Source of the DNA: Streptomyces musisoli
GTDB taxonomy: Bacteria; Actinomycetota; Actinomycetes; Streptomycetales; Streptomycetaceae
Assembly: GCF_016741855.1 (NCBI RefSeq)
Contig: NZ_JAERRH010000023.1
Location: forward strand, 1-64,000
Reading direction: 5' to 3'
DNA length: 64,000 nucleotides
Position 1 is the first letter of the stretch. The number at the start of each line of letters is the position of its first letter. The notes below the pieces were generated by a model that had not been told where the DNA came from, did not search any database, and worked only from the letters and a program-made list of their open reading frames with translations. The translations under genes and the position numbers were made by a program. Of the stretch, positions 10,401-18,857 are shown one piece after another.

Positions 10401-13400
10401 GGCCGCGGTCGTCGTAGAAGGTGTCGGTCAGCAGGCTGCCGCCGTCCGGGCCGGGGGCCTGGCTCTGGCGCGGCCGCAGGAAACCGTCGTAGAGGGCGTA
10501 CGAGGTCAGCTGTGCGCCGTTGTTGCCGAGTGTTCTGGTGGCGATCGCGACCGGCTTGCTGTCGCCGGTGGTGTAGGTGAACTCGTAGGTGGGGGTCTGG
10601 CCGGTGAGGCGGTCGGCGAGCCAGACCTTGGTGGAGCGGCCCAGCGCGTCGTAGTCGAAGTTGGTCACCTTGCCATTGGTGTCGGTCTGGGTCTTCGGCA
10701 GGTTGCGCAGGAGGTCGTAGGTGACGCTCGAGGTCTGAGCGGTGGTGGCGTCACCGGTCTTGGCCGGCGGTGTGGTGGTGCTGACCTTGGTCGCGAAGCC
10801 GGTGGTGGGTTCCGGGGTTGTGGTGGTGGTGCGGCCGTCGGAACGCTCGGTGCGGGTGACCGTGCCGGCGGCGGTGACCTTGACGTCCGCGGTCAGGTCG
10901 GTGCTTGTGTGCTGGCGTCCGTAGTCGTCGTAGGTGGTTCCGGACTCCAGGTAGACGGCGGTGGTGCCGTCGTACTGCTTGAGCACCGCGGTGCTGGTCG
11001 GGTCCCCCTTGGTCGGGGCCGCCTCATAGGCGGCACCGTCGTAGGCGGTACGCACGTCCGAGATCACGTCGTCCGGGCGGCTGACCGCGTCGGAGCAGGA
11101 CTTGGCCACCGTCTCGACGCGGGAGGGCAGGGTGAGGATGTTGGCGGTGGAGTTGGTGGCGTAGGTGGTGCGGGTGCAGGTGTCGTCCGCCTTGATGCCG
11201 CTGTCCCCGAAGTCGTCGACCTGCGTGGCGCGTCCGGCGACGGTGTCGTAGGTCGTGGCCGTGGACGTGGTGCGCCAGGAGGTGCCGGCGCCGTTGTCCA
11301 GGGACGTCCAGGTCTTGGAGCCGGAGGTGCCAGTGAAGTTGGCGGTGACGGTGCCCCAGCTCCGCTCTTTCTTCGCCGTCTCGTGGTGCCAAGGGCGGTT
11401 GACAGCCTTGGTGAGGACCTTGCCGTCGGGGCCTGAGTAGGTGAGAGTCTTGTAGGAGAAGCCTGCCGCCGACTCGTGGTCGGTGATCAGATCACCTTCA
11501 CCGTCGGCGAGACTGATGCTTACGTTCTTGGTGCCTCCGCTGGTGGTTTTGCGGTCACCGTCCATGCCGCGCAGGAAGTAGCTGTCCTGCTGGGTCTTCA
11601 TGGCGGCGTCGCCGCCCTGGCCGCCGGTGCGGACCCGGACGTGGCCGTAGCCGCGCCACTGGGACCACGTCTTCTCCTTCTCCTTGGTCAGCCCGTCGTC
11701 ATCGTCGTAGTGCCAGGCCGCGCCGTCCAGGTAGTCGTACCGGGTGACCTGGTCCGGGGCGCCGCCGGTGCGGTCGGTGGCGGTGACGGAGGTGACGACG
11801 TACTTGTTGAACCACTTCCGCTCTGCGTCGTCCGAAGAGCTGCCGCCGATGTACTGCGGGAAGCAGCGGGTGGTGTTGGTCTCGGGCGTGGGCAGCGTGT
11901 CCCAGTCGCAGGCGGGCGCCGAGTAGTTGACGTCGATCTGGCCGCCGAACTCGTCGGCGACCGTGGACAAGCGGTCCTTGATGAACGGCGGGAAACCGTC
12001 ACCGGTCTTGTCCAGCCGGTTGGCCAGCTGCGTGTACGCGAAGGTGGTCTTCGGCAGGGCGATCGCCGGTTCGGCGCTGCGTCCCGTGTGCTGGACGGAG
12101 TCGAGCAGCAGCTGGTAGTCGGTGTCTGCCATCCCCCAGCGGTGGTCCAGATGCCAGGAGTCGACGTCGTGGTACGCGGTGCCGTTGTAGATCTCGGTGG
12201 TGACATCGGTAAGCCGCTTGCGGGTGAAGAACGCCGGCGAGAAGCGGCCCTTGTCGCAGTCCTTGCCGATGTCGCAGTTCAGGTCCCAGGGCGTGTCGTA
12301 CCAGTAGAAGGCGTCGGTGGAGATGTCCGCACACTTGGTGTGTGTGTTCGGCAGGCAGCGCTCACCGCTGGTGAAGTCGACCTTGGCCAGGGCCTTGGTG
12401 CTGTACACGGACGAGGACTTCAGTCCGTATTCGATGCGGTCCAGAGTGCCGCCGCGCACATAGGGGGTGTCGTCCTTGGCCTCGAGGTTACGGCCGTAGG
12501 CGTTGGTTTCCTTGTCGTAGTAGTAGGCGATGGCGTTGCCGTGCACGTCGACCGCGTAGTCGAGGTTCCACCGCCAGGCCTGCTGACAGTAGGAGTCGGC
12601 GAAAGCGGCTGCGTGGCAGGGCTCGTCAGCGTCGTCGCCGAAAACGGGGGCTGTCCAGGTGGAGTCGGTGGCTTCCTTGCCGGTGGCCCAGCCGGGCAGG
12701 CGGTTGTAGCCGAAGTAGTACTGCGTGCCGTCCGTTGTGGTGAGGCGCCAGTACTCGTTGTCGTTGTCGCCGTTGCCCCGGGCACTGGAGGTCAGGTGAT
12801 CGACCTTCGTTCCGTCGTCGTCCTTGAACTTCCAGGAGTCCTTGCCGGCAGGGACGAGCTCGCCGCCCTTGCCGTTGAAGGTGATGAAGGCATTGTCGTA
12901 GCCCCAGCACAGGTCGCCCGGCTTGCTGCCGTCCGCGTGCTTGACGCCGTCGTCGGCGCACGGCTTGTAGCGGCGCTCGATGTAGCCAGACCACAGGTCG
13001 AAGCCGTCACCCACCCAGGAGGCCTGGTTGTTGGTGTTGGCCGTACGGCCGTCGACCGATCCCGAGGAGTAGGACAGCCCCACCTTGGGCGCGAGTCCGC
13101 CGGGGACCCCGGGGGCCGGCATGTCATAGGACCAGGTGAAATCACCAGTGTTGAGGCTGGTGTTCCAGGTCGCCGAGGGCGAAAGAGAGGTCGCCTTGTA
13201 GTCACCCTTATCGCTCTGCGCGCCGGCGACAGCGGCGAGCACCGTGGCCGAACCCACGTTGAGGCTCACGTTCTGCGCGGTCAGGGTCTGCTTTTCCGCG
13301 TCGTTGACCGTGGGGACCAGCTTGCTGGAGCGGCAGGCAGCCTTGTCCGGCGTGGTGAGCGCGCAGGCAGGCAGCTCGACCATGGTCAGGCGCGAGGCGT

Positions 13401-13947
13401 ATCCGCCGCCGTAAGCGCCGGCGAAGCCGGAGTAGTCAAGGTGAGCCTGGACTCGGCCCACCTGCCCGGTCTTGGACGTGGGCTTGGTAACGGGCTTCAG
13501 CGTGAGCAGGGCGCCGTCGACACCGGCCTTCTGTGCCGCTGCGCGGCTGAGCAGGCGTGCCTCGACGTCCCCGCGGAAGGGCTCCTTGCGCGCCGTGCCC
13601 TGTGTGTCGAGCGTCAGCGGCAGACCCTTGACACGGACGGCCGGCGCGGAGTTCTTCTCGGCGGCAGCAGGCATGTGCAGGACCGTGGATGTTGCTTTGG
13701 GCCAGGCAGCGTCGGGTATCGCCTGCGGGGTCCGCGGTCCCTTCATCAGGGTGCGTGGCTTTACCTTGCCGGTCGTGGTGGCAACCGGGCGCTCGGAGGC
13801 AGGCAGGGAGGGCCGTCCCTTGCCGCTGTCCGCGGCGAGAGCGGGCTGCGTGACTCCTTGCAGGAGCGTGCCCACCATGACCGTGGCCGAAGCCAGTGCC
13901 AGGCGTCGCCGGAAGCCCGGGAAGCGTCTGCTCGATCTGCCGTTCAT
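7459..13947 (-). CDS. RHS-repeat polymorphic toxin
   Basis: The 2162-residue secreted protein starts at an ATG with AAGGA upstream. Residues 1-39 form a signal peptide (RRRLALASATVMVG, then ALAA). An SpvB/TcdB-like region contains PKVGLSYSSGSVDGRT. A long array of YD repeats (for example YTYDQLDRQIKTVDPDKGTT) leads into the RHS core near residues 1810-1873 (LSAREYDPTTGRFISVDPI and NPLTFSDPSG). Such proteins form a hollow shell that cleaves off and delivers the C-terminal toxin. The last 289 residues begin with a Gly/Thr-rich linker, then a Cys-containing middle and a domain ending SHYMEISFRVVIPF, which I do not recognise. This tail is clearly lower in GC than the rest, so it is a swapped module. 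A LamG gene precedes it and a lipoprotein gene follows. Confidence 0.9.
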   Translation of the reverse strand: MNGRSSRRFPGFRRRLALASATVMVGTLLQGVTQPALAADSGKGRPSLPASERPVATTTGKVKPRTLMKGPRTPQAIPDAAWPKATSTVLHMPAAAEKNSAPAVRVKGLPLTLDTQGTARKEPFRGDVEARLLSRAAAQKAGVDGALLTLKPVTKPTSKTGQVGRVQAHLDYSGFAGAYGGGYASRLTMVELPACALTTPDKAACRSSKLVPTVNDAEKQTLTAQNVSLNVGSATVLAAVAGAQSDKGDYKATSLSPSATWNTSLNTGDFTWSYDMPAPGVPGGLAPKVGLSYSSGSVDGRTANTNNQASWVGDGFDLWSGYIERRYKPCADDGVKHADGSKPGDLCWGYDNAFITFNGKGGELVPAGKDSWKFKDDDGTKVDHLTSSARGNGDNDNEYWRLTTTDGTQYYFGYNRLPGWATGKEATDSTWTAPVFGDDADEPCHAAAFADSYCQQAWRWNLDYAVDVHGNAIAYYYDKETNAYGRNLEAKDDTPYVRGGTLDRIEYGLKSSSVYSTKALAKVDFTSGERCLPNTHTKCADISTDAFYWYDTPWDLNCDIGKDCDKGRFSPAFFTRKRLTDVTTEIYNGTAYHDVDSWHLDHRWGMADTDYQLLLDSVQHTGRSAEPAIALPKTTFAYTQLANRLDKTGDGFPPFIKDRLSTVADEFGGQIDVNYSAPACDWDTLPTPETNTTRCFPQYIGGSSSDDAERKWFNKYVVTSVTATDRTGGAPDQVTRYDYLDGAAWHYDDDDGLTKEKEKTWSQWRGYGHVRVRTGGQGGDAAMKTQQDSYFLRGMDGDRKTTSGGTKNVSISLADGEGDLITDHESAAGFSYKTLTYSGPDGKVLTKAVNRPWHHETAKKERSWGTVTANFTGTSGSKTWTSLDNGAGTSWRTTSTATTYDTVAGRATQVDDFGDSGIKADDTCTRTTYATNSTANILTLPSRVETVAKSCSDAVSRPDDVISDVRTAYDGAAYEAAPTKGDPTSTAVLKQYDGTTAVYLESGTTYDDYGRQHTSTDLTADVKVTAAGTVTRTERSDGRTTTTTPEPTTGFATKVSTTTPPAKTGDATTAQTSSVTYDLLRNLPKTQTDTNGKVTNFDYDALGRSTKVWLADRLTGQTPTYEFTYTTGDSKPVAIATRTLGNNGAQLTSYALYDGFLRPRQSQAPGPDGGSLLTDTFYDDRGLVTKEFASYYSTKPPTTVLVKPEDALDVETQSRYTYDGLGRQTEAKQLAGNGDGGPVLSTTRTIYGGDRTTVIPPEGSTATTTLVDARGRTTALRQLHARNADAAYDTTTYDYTPRGKLKKVIDPAGNTWSYTYDQLDRQIKTVDPDKGTTLSTYDDRGQLTTTDDARPDSATDDRPDTPRLWYGYDNLGRKTEVREKSSTGTLRAQWVYDTVSGAKGQLAASTRYDGTNAYTTKVIAYDRLYRPQSTSVTIPAAEKELAGTYISTTSYNVSGLTGGVGYPKAGALSAATAVYTYDDATLRPTAVTGSQGVKATTSYSFTGKPLQYELSNNGGKKTWATNTYEWGTQRLASSRVDREEIAGVDQSNSYHYDETGNVLSVSDVSRDGTDAQCFTYDYLRRLTEAWAQNTTSCATTPSGSDLGGPAPYWQSYTYDLVGNRRTETLHDITGDAAKDIKRTYAYPDPGKALPHALSSVTTTGPTSTVQDSYQYDETGNTTTRTLNGDDQNLAWDPEGHLAKVTAAGKTTAYLYDADGNRLIARTPTETTLYLGATEITLSKGSTAPKVTRYFDLGGGNQAVQQDDGTVSFTLADHHGTAQLAVAADTQKLTQRRTLPFGGIRGAKPTAWPGTKGFVGGTDDTKDTGLTHLSAREYDPTTGRFISVDPILNVSDPQSLGGYSYAGGNPLTFSDPSGTIRLEPNGDQCRGGWQKCGPGTGSTGSGTGTAHTGNTGQSGTAPSGPTGGVGGTMTCGVLFEVPCAPPALGPQVGPTQFQLPYLPPGIAAPSYMKARACSGMPAMLMCNPEDAVTGGGRDDLRIIGLKWAAGMLDGATVYGEDSRVAQQVMMSDITAQQRKEITRRWMQGKTEGTLEPYSIGKKSGSGKVKQFLADQWSIITGDHNASTAVLGSYAADYKILRASDTGIQARITIKNNMTMSSFAHIATGYGTAADRFVQRYDNDGIVAGGHAAASHYMEISFRVVIPF

Positions 13948-14058
13948 CGTGTCCTTCGTCCTTCGCTGCGGTGCTCCGCGTGCGTACCGAGCGCACGGTG
14001 GGCTGAAGTGAAGTGGGGTTGCCGGGGCGGGCCCTCACGGGTGAGGGCCCGCCGGCTG

Positions 14059-17000
14059 TCAGTTGACGCCGGGTACTTCGGTTGCCATCCCGGGCTGTCC
14101 CACGGCCACCGATCTGATCTGCTCGTCCGACAGCGCGCCTTGGAAGGCCCATACGTCGGCGATGGCCCCCGGCCAGTACTCACTGCCAGTGTTAGTTCCG
14201 GTCTTGGCTCTGCCGAGTTGCATCGGCTGCGCAGCTTTGAAGGCCAGTACATCGTCCGCCCACGAGAACTTGTCCGTGCACGCGGGATCGTCGGCGGCCC
14301 CGTCACCGTCGTTGTCCTTGCAGGCGACTTCTTCCTGCTCGCCGTTGACGTACAAGGTCAGGTGCTTGGAAAAGCCGTCGTAGACGAGGGCCAGGTGCGT
14401 CCAGTCGGTGGGCCAGTAAAACTGGCTGTTGTCGACTTGGGCGACGGTGGCATTGTCGGCGTCAGCCGCGGCCATCGCGATCCGCCATCGTCCGGGGTCA
14501 GAGTTTGGCGTGGTGGACGGTTCGTAGCGGACCGTGAAGGCGCTCTTCTTCGTGCCTGGGACGCTCAGCAGGGTGACGCCCTTGGCGGGGACCGCTGCCG
14601 CCTGTGCCCATGCAGTGACCGTGAAGCTGCCACTGGTGTCCACGGGCACCGTGGCAGTTGTTCCGTAGTCGTTGATGCCGTCGAGGGTCACGCCGCCGTC
14701 GGCCTTGCCGCCGTCGGCCAGGCCACCATTGAGGTGATCGACGCCGTACAGGGTCATGTCGTTGTTCGACGTGGAGGCGTCCGGCGTGATGAGCGGCGAG
14801 CCGGTCGCCTGCTCGAACGTCCAGCGTCCCTTTACCAGAGGTCGCTGCTTGAACAGCTGCTGCACTTCCTGGGCGGACGCGGGTCGGTCGAAGAGCCGGA
14901 CGTCGTCGATCTGGCCGGGGAAGTACCAGTCGGGCCGGCTGTCGTTGGAGCCGGCGCCGATCTGTACCGGGCCGCTGGCGTACCAGCTCGCCTGCAGGTC
15001 TGTTTCACCGGCCTTGGTGCCGTTGACGTACAGGGTCAGCTTGTTGGCGACGGTGTCGTGCACGCCGACCAGGTGTGTCCAGGTGTCGCCGTAAGCGGTC
15101 TGCCCGTCGGCCTGCATGGCGCGGATCGGGGTGGCGGTTGCGGAGTCGTCCGAGAACTCGCTGATCACCCACCGGTCGGAGGTGTTGGAGTAGTAAAGCT
15201 CCATACCCGAGCGGTGGGCGCCCGCCTGGGTGGCGACGACCGCCGCATGGTTCGGTTTGGTCTTCGGCAGCTTGGCCCAGGCGGAGATGGTGTAGCTGTT
15301 GAGGTTGTTCAGAATCGGCCGGCTGGTGGTGGCGTAATCATCGACTCCGTCCAGCGTCAGGTCCTTGCCGGCGATGCCCTGCTGTCCGGGCTTGGCCCCG
15401 TTCATGAGGGTGGCGTCCGGGACCTCGGCCCTGCCGGTCAGCTCGGTGGCGGTGTCCGACTCGTCCATCGTGAACACGGCCCGTGCGGGTCGGCCGAGGG
15501 TGGAGGACGACTTGCCGTACAGCTGGGTCACCTCGGCCGCCGTGAGGGGTTTGTCGAAGATCTGCACTTCGTCGATCACACCGGGGAAGTGGTTCGTCCT
15601 CTTGCCGTTCAGGCTCGCCGCACCGAACTGCAGGCCGCGCCGCGCGTCCCAGGGGGTGCTGTAACTGGTCGTGCCCACGAGCTGGTTGTTGATGTACAGC
15701 TTCAGTTCGTCGCTGCCCGCGCTGTAGGTGCCCACCAGGTGGGTCCAGTCGCCGGCCTTCACGCCCCCTGCGGTGGGGGCCTTGACCGTGACGCTGCCCG
15801 AGTTGAGCGTGTCAGAGGTGTGCTGGCTGAACACCCATCGGTCCAGGCCCGCGGAGTAGTAGAGCTCGAACCCGGGCGAGTTGTTGCCGGGTTGGGTGAT
15901 GGCAACGGCCGCGTGGTCGGGGACAGTGTCGAGCTTGACCCAGGTGGAGACAGAGAAGCTTGTTGAGGTGTCGATGACAGGGATGTCGCTGACGGCGTAG
16001 TCGTCCACGCCGTCGAACGACACGGCTGTGCCCTTGGCCCCGGCAACGTGCGGCGTGGCCCCACCGTTCAGACGCGCCGTTCGTTCCGGGGCCGTGCCCG
16101 AAGCGGTGGCTGTGGTGGCCGCATCGTCCAGTTGCCACATCGCGCGCTCTGGCTGGCCGGCCTTGACCCTGAACCGGTATCCGGCAGGCGCGGAAATATT
16201 GCCTGCCGCATCGACGGAGGAGACGTAGAGGGTGTTCACCCCGACCTTCGGCGGCAACAGCTTCAGCGATCTGGACGCTCCGCTCGAAGTCGTGATGGCA
16301 TTCTTCGACGACGGGTCGACGTTGATGCCCCACAGGTACTTCACCGTCTGGGGGTCGTTGCCGCCGACTGTGAACGTGCCGTACTTGCCGAGGCCGTCGA
16401 ACCACTCGTCGTCCGGGTCCGACGGGTCGGAGGGAGGGTAGTCACCCGAGGAAACGGTGGGCGATGCCGGCGCATGCTTGTCGTAGATGAAGTAGCAGGC
16501 TGTTGCACCGCCGGCCCAGGACCATGGGGAGTACTGGGCGCCGTCGTAGGAACGGACGAACCAGTGGATCGCCTTGTTTTCAGGGATGGACGACGGAAGG
16601 GTGCCGTTGAAGCCAGATCCCGACTTCTTGTAGCCGGTCGCATCCGGGGTCCACTTGCCGCCATCCCATTCGGCACGGAACTGCACCCTGATGGTGTCGC
16701 CGTCGGGATCGGTGACGTCGTCGACGTAGATCTTGCCCAGAGAACGTACCCGCGGAGCATCCGACGGCCTCTTGCAGGTACCGCCGTACTCCATGTCCAG
16801 CTGCGACATTCTGATCTGCTGCGGAGGCCGGTTGTACTTCACCCGCAGATAGGCATCGTCCGAGAACCGCTTCCAGCCGTACGCGTCGGATTCGTCGTCG
16901 GCGCGCAGGCCGAACGTCATCGTCGACCACTTCGCGTCCGCTGCCTGCTGCACGGCCGACTTCACGTCGAACTCGGCGTCTCTGGCCGCGCACCCCTCGA

Positions 17001-18330
17001 AGCCGTAGGCGAACGGTGTCGTCCTCAGGTGGTCGATCCAGAAACCGGATGCGTTCTGGGAGTCCCACGTGGTCGCGGATGAGATCGCCTTCGTCCGCCA
17101 GAGCTGCACACCTCGCGCGCTGCAGGAAGCCGACCACGTGTTGCGCACGACGAACTCGGCCGAGAGGACGTCCTTGCCCGCGTACTTCGAGACCGGGATC
17201 TGGTAGAAGAGCCGCTTGGTGTCATACGGCTTGCAGTAGTACCAGGCGCAGTAGCCCAGGCCGGCGTCCGGGTCACCGTTGAACTTCCACTGCGGGGATG
17301 ACGCCCAGTACTTCGACGCCACCGTCCAGGCCGTGGCCTTGGGGGTGTCCCACTTGGGGTCGATGAAGACCGGGTACACGGTGTCCTTGCCGGTCAGGAC
17401 CTCGGTGTCCGGTGTCAGCACCAGCTCGTCCTGGCCGGCGGGAACCTCCACACCGACCGGGGCGAGCTTGCCCGACTCAGCCGCGCCCGGCTCGGCGTCA
17501 TCGGTGGGGCCCTGGGCCGCTTTCGGCGCCGCCAAGGTTCGTGCGCCCGGCGCCTTCTGCGCCGAGGTGCCTGGGCTGGAGTCCCACATCAGCGGCTGTG
17601 CCGCCTCGAACACCGCGCTTCCGGCTCCCTTGTCCACGGCCTGCAGGCCGCCGGCGCCGGTCTCCTTCACCTCCATGCCGCTGGCGTCCAGCTTCAGGCG
17701 CAGTTCGGTCAGTTCCTTGCTGGCAGCGGCCTGGGCCGACTTCACCACCAGCAGCTGGGTGAAGCCGTCCTGCTGTGCCCCCAACCGCAGGTCGACCCCC
17801 GGCAGGACGTCCGGATAGGTTGCGGTGTCGCCCTGGAGCTGTGGAGCGGGCAGCTTTCCCGGCCATGACAAGGCCAGTTCACGTCCGGCCTTCGTCATCC
17901 TGACCATGGGTGCGTCGCCGCCGCCGGAGAACTGCAGACCGATGGTCGTGGCTTTTGGCGCCACCATCCCATCGCCTGTCTGGGTCAGGTCGGTGTCGAT
18001 GGCCTTCCACACCCCGTCGACGCGTACCCGCACGGGACGAAGGTGCTCGCGTGCCTCCAACTTGCCGTCCGGGTTCGCGAAAACCTCACTGCTCTCCCCC
18101 CGCAGGGAAATGATCTCCACGGGCCGGCCCGAACGCTTGGCACTGGCGACCGCCTCAGCTTCGGTGCCAGCTGAGGCCGTCCCGGCATCCCCAGCATCCG
18201 ACACCTGCGACGTCCGGCCGGCCGACGTCTCGCTGCCAACAGCCCCCAGCGCGTTTGCTGACGGGAGAAGGCCCAGCGTCACTGCGCACACCACCGCGCC
18301 CGTAACGCACCATCGTCTCCCCACCGGCAT
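14059..18330 (-). CDS. Secreted DNRLRE and triple LamG-like protein
   Basis: The start at 18330 has GGGGGAGGG at ideal spacing; a longer open frame to 18609 lacks one. The product is about 1423 residues. It has a signal peptide (VTGAVVCAVTLGLLPSANA), an N-terminal beta region, and a DNRLRE-type domain around DTKRLFYQIPVSKYAGKDVL. Three concanavalin/LamG-like jelly-roll domains follow, marked by repeated phrases such as GVDDYA, FSVSTWVKL, WTHLVGTYS and FPGVIDEVQIFDKPLTAAEV. In Streptomyces, proteins of this type commonly precede RHS toxin genes. Here the gap to the RHS start is about 110 bp, so cotranscription is likely. A role in surface adhesion or toxin display is inferred. The final repeat ends SVAVGQPGMATEVPGVN. 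Confidence 0.85.
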   Translation of the reverse strand: MPVGRRWCVTGAVVCAVTLGLLPSANALGAVGSETSAGRTSQVSDAGDAGTASAGTEAEAVASAKRSGRPVEIISLRGESSEVFANPDGKLEAREHLRPVRVRVDGVWKAIDTDLTQTGDGMVAPKATTIGLQFSGGGDAPMVRMTKAGRELALSWPGKLPAPQLQGDTATYPDVLPGVDLRLGAQQDGFTQLLVVKSAQAAASKELTELRLKLDASGMEVKETGAGGLQAVDKGAGSAVFEAAQPLMWDSSPGTSAQKAPGARTLAAPKAAQGPTDDAEPGAAESGKLAPVGVEVPAGQDELVLTPDTEVLTGKDTVYPVFIDPKWDTPKATAWTVASKYWASSPQWKFNGDPDAGLGYCAWYYCKPYDTKRLFYQIPVSKYAGKDVLSAEFVVRNTWSASCSARGVQLWRTKAISSATTWDSQNASGFWIDHLRTTPFAYGFEGCAARDAEFDVKSAVQQAADAKWSTMTFGLRADDESDAYGWKRFSDDAYLRVKYNRPPQQIRMSQLDMEYGGTCKRPSDAPRVRSLGKIYVDDVTDPDGDTIRVQFRAEWDGGKWTPDATGYKKSGSGFNGTLPSSIPENKAIHWFVRSYDGAQYSPWSWAGGATACYFIYDKHAPASPTVSSGDYPPSDPSDPDDEWFDGLGKYGTFTVGGNDPQTVKYLWGINVDPSSKNAITTSSGASRSLKLLPPKVGVNTLYVSSVDAAGNISAPAGYRFRVKAGQPERAMWQLDDAATTATASGTAPERTARLNGGATPHVAGAKGTAVSFDGVDDYAVSDIPVIDTSTSFSVSTWVKLDTVPDHAAVAITQPGNNSPGFELYYSAGLDRWVFSQHTSDTLNSGSVTVKAPTAGGVKAGDWTHLVGTYSAGSDELKLYINNQLVGTTSYSTPWDARRGLQFGAASLNGKRTNHFPGVIDEVQIFDKPLTAAEVTQLYGKSSSTLGRPARAVFTMDESDTATELTGRAEVPDATLMNGAKPGQQGIAGKDLTLDGVDDYATTSRPILNNLNSYTISAWAKLPKTKPNHAAVVATQAGAHRSGMELYYSNTSDRWVISEFSDDSATATPIRAMQADGQTAYGDTWTHLVGVHDTVANKLTLYVNGTKAGETDLQASWYASGPVQIGAGSNDSRPDWYFPGQIDDVRLFDRPASAQEVQQLFKQRPLVKGRWTFEQATGSPLITPDASTSNNDMTLYGVDHLNGGLADGGKADGGVTLDGINDYGTTATVPVDTSGSFTVTAWAQAAAVPAKGVTLLSVPGTKKSAFTVRYEPSTTPNSDPGRWRIAMAAADADNATVAQVDNSQFYWPTDWTHLALVYDGFSKHLTLYVNGEQEEVACKDNDGDGAADDPACTDKFSWADDVLAFKAAQPMQLGRAKTGTNTGSEYWPGAIADVWAFQGALSDEQIRSVAVGQPGMATEVPGVN

Positions 18331-18857
18331 GACACACCCTCCCCCGCAGGGTCTCCCCAGACCCCAACCCCGTTGTGACTGACCCCTTACAGATCGTTCA
18401 CATGACGTTAAACATGAGATCAAGCAGAGGTCCAGACGGTCACAAACGGACATCACGCGCCAGAGAAGCCAAAGAGAAGCAGAACGCCAAGTGACATGAA
18501 ACACACGGACTGTTATGGAGTGTGAGTCTAGGACTGCACCGTCACCGACCCTTAGCGGCTGCCCCCGCACCCACGCTGAACAGGGCTTATGAGGTCCACC
18601 ATGCATCAACGCCGCTTGTCCGGCACTGTGACTGAAAGTAGCTGCTCCGACAGTCGCCGTCGGCCCTGTTCGTGGAGACCGTGGTATGTGCTGGAGCCAA
18701 GCCCTCGAGCAGCGGACCCGCCAGCGATCTCACGAGACGCGGCAATTACACAAGAGCTAAGCCTGAGGGAGTGACTCACCCGAGAGCACCGCTCCAACAA
18801 GAACGCCTTGCAGGTCCCGCAGCAACTCCTCTTCGCTGACAAGCGAATCGCAGAGCT
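18331..18857. promoter_or_regulatory. Divergent region: toxin-operon promoter and probable CRISPR leader
   Basis: Positions 18390-18560 are AT-richer than the surroundings and probably hold the leftward promoter of the LamG/RHS operon; I cannot fix its boxes with confidence. By repeat orientation (repeats ending CCG to the right, as in E. coli type I-E), 18700-18857 would be the leader of the array at 18858. No conserved leader motif is recognisable and no gene is seen here. Confidence 0.4.

Noticed and set aside
11476..15966. Very long plus-strand open frame (about 1496 codons), and another at 10108-11436
   Set aside because: They lie antisense to the RHS and LamG genes, which have signal peptides, ribosome sites and known domains. 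The plus frames are Gly/Val-rich shadows without family features.
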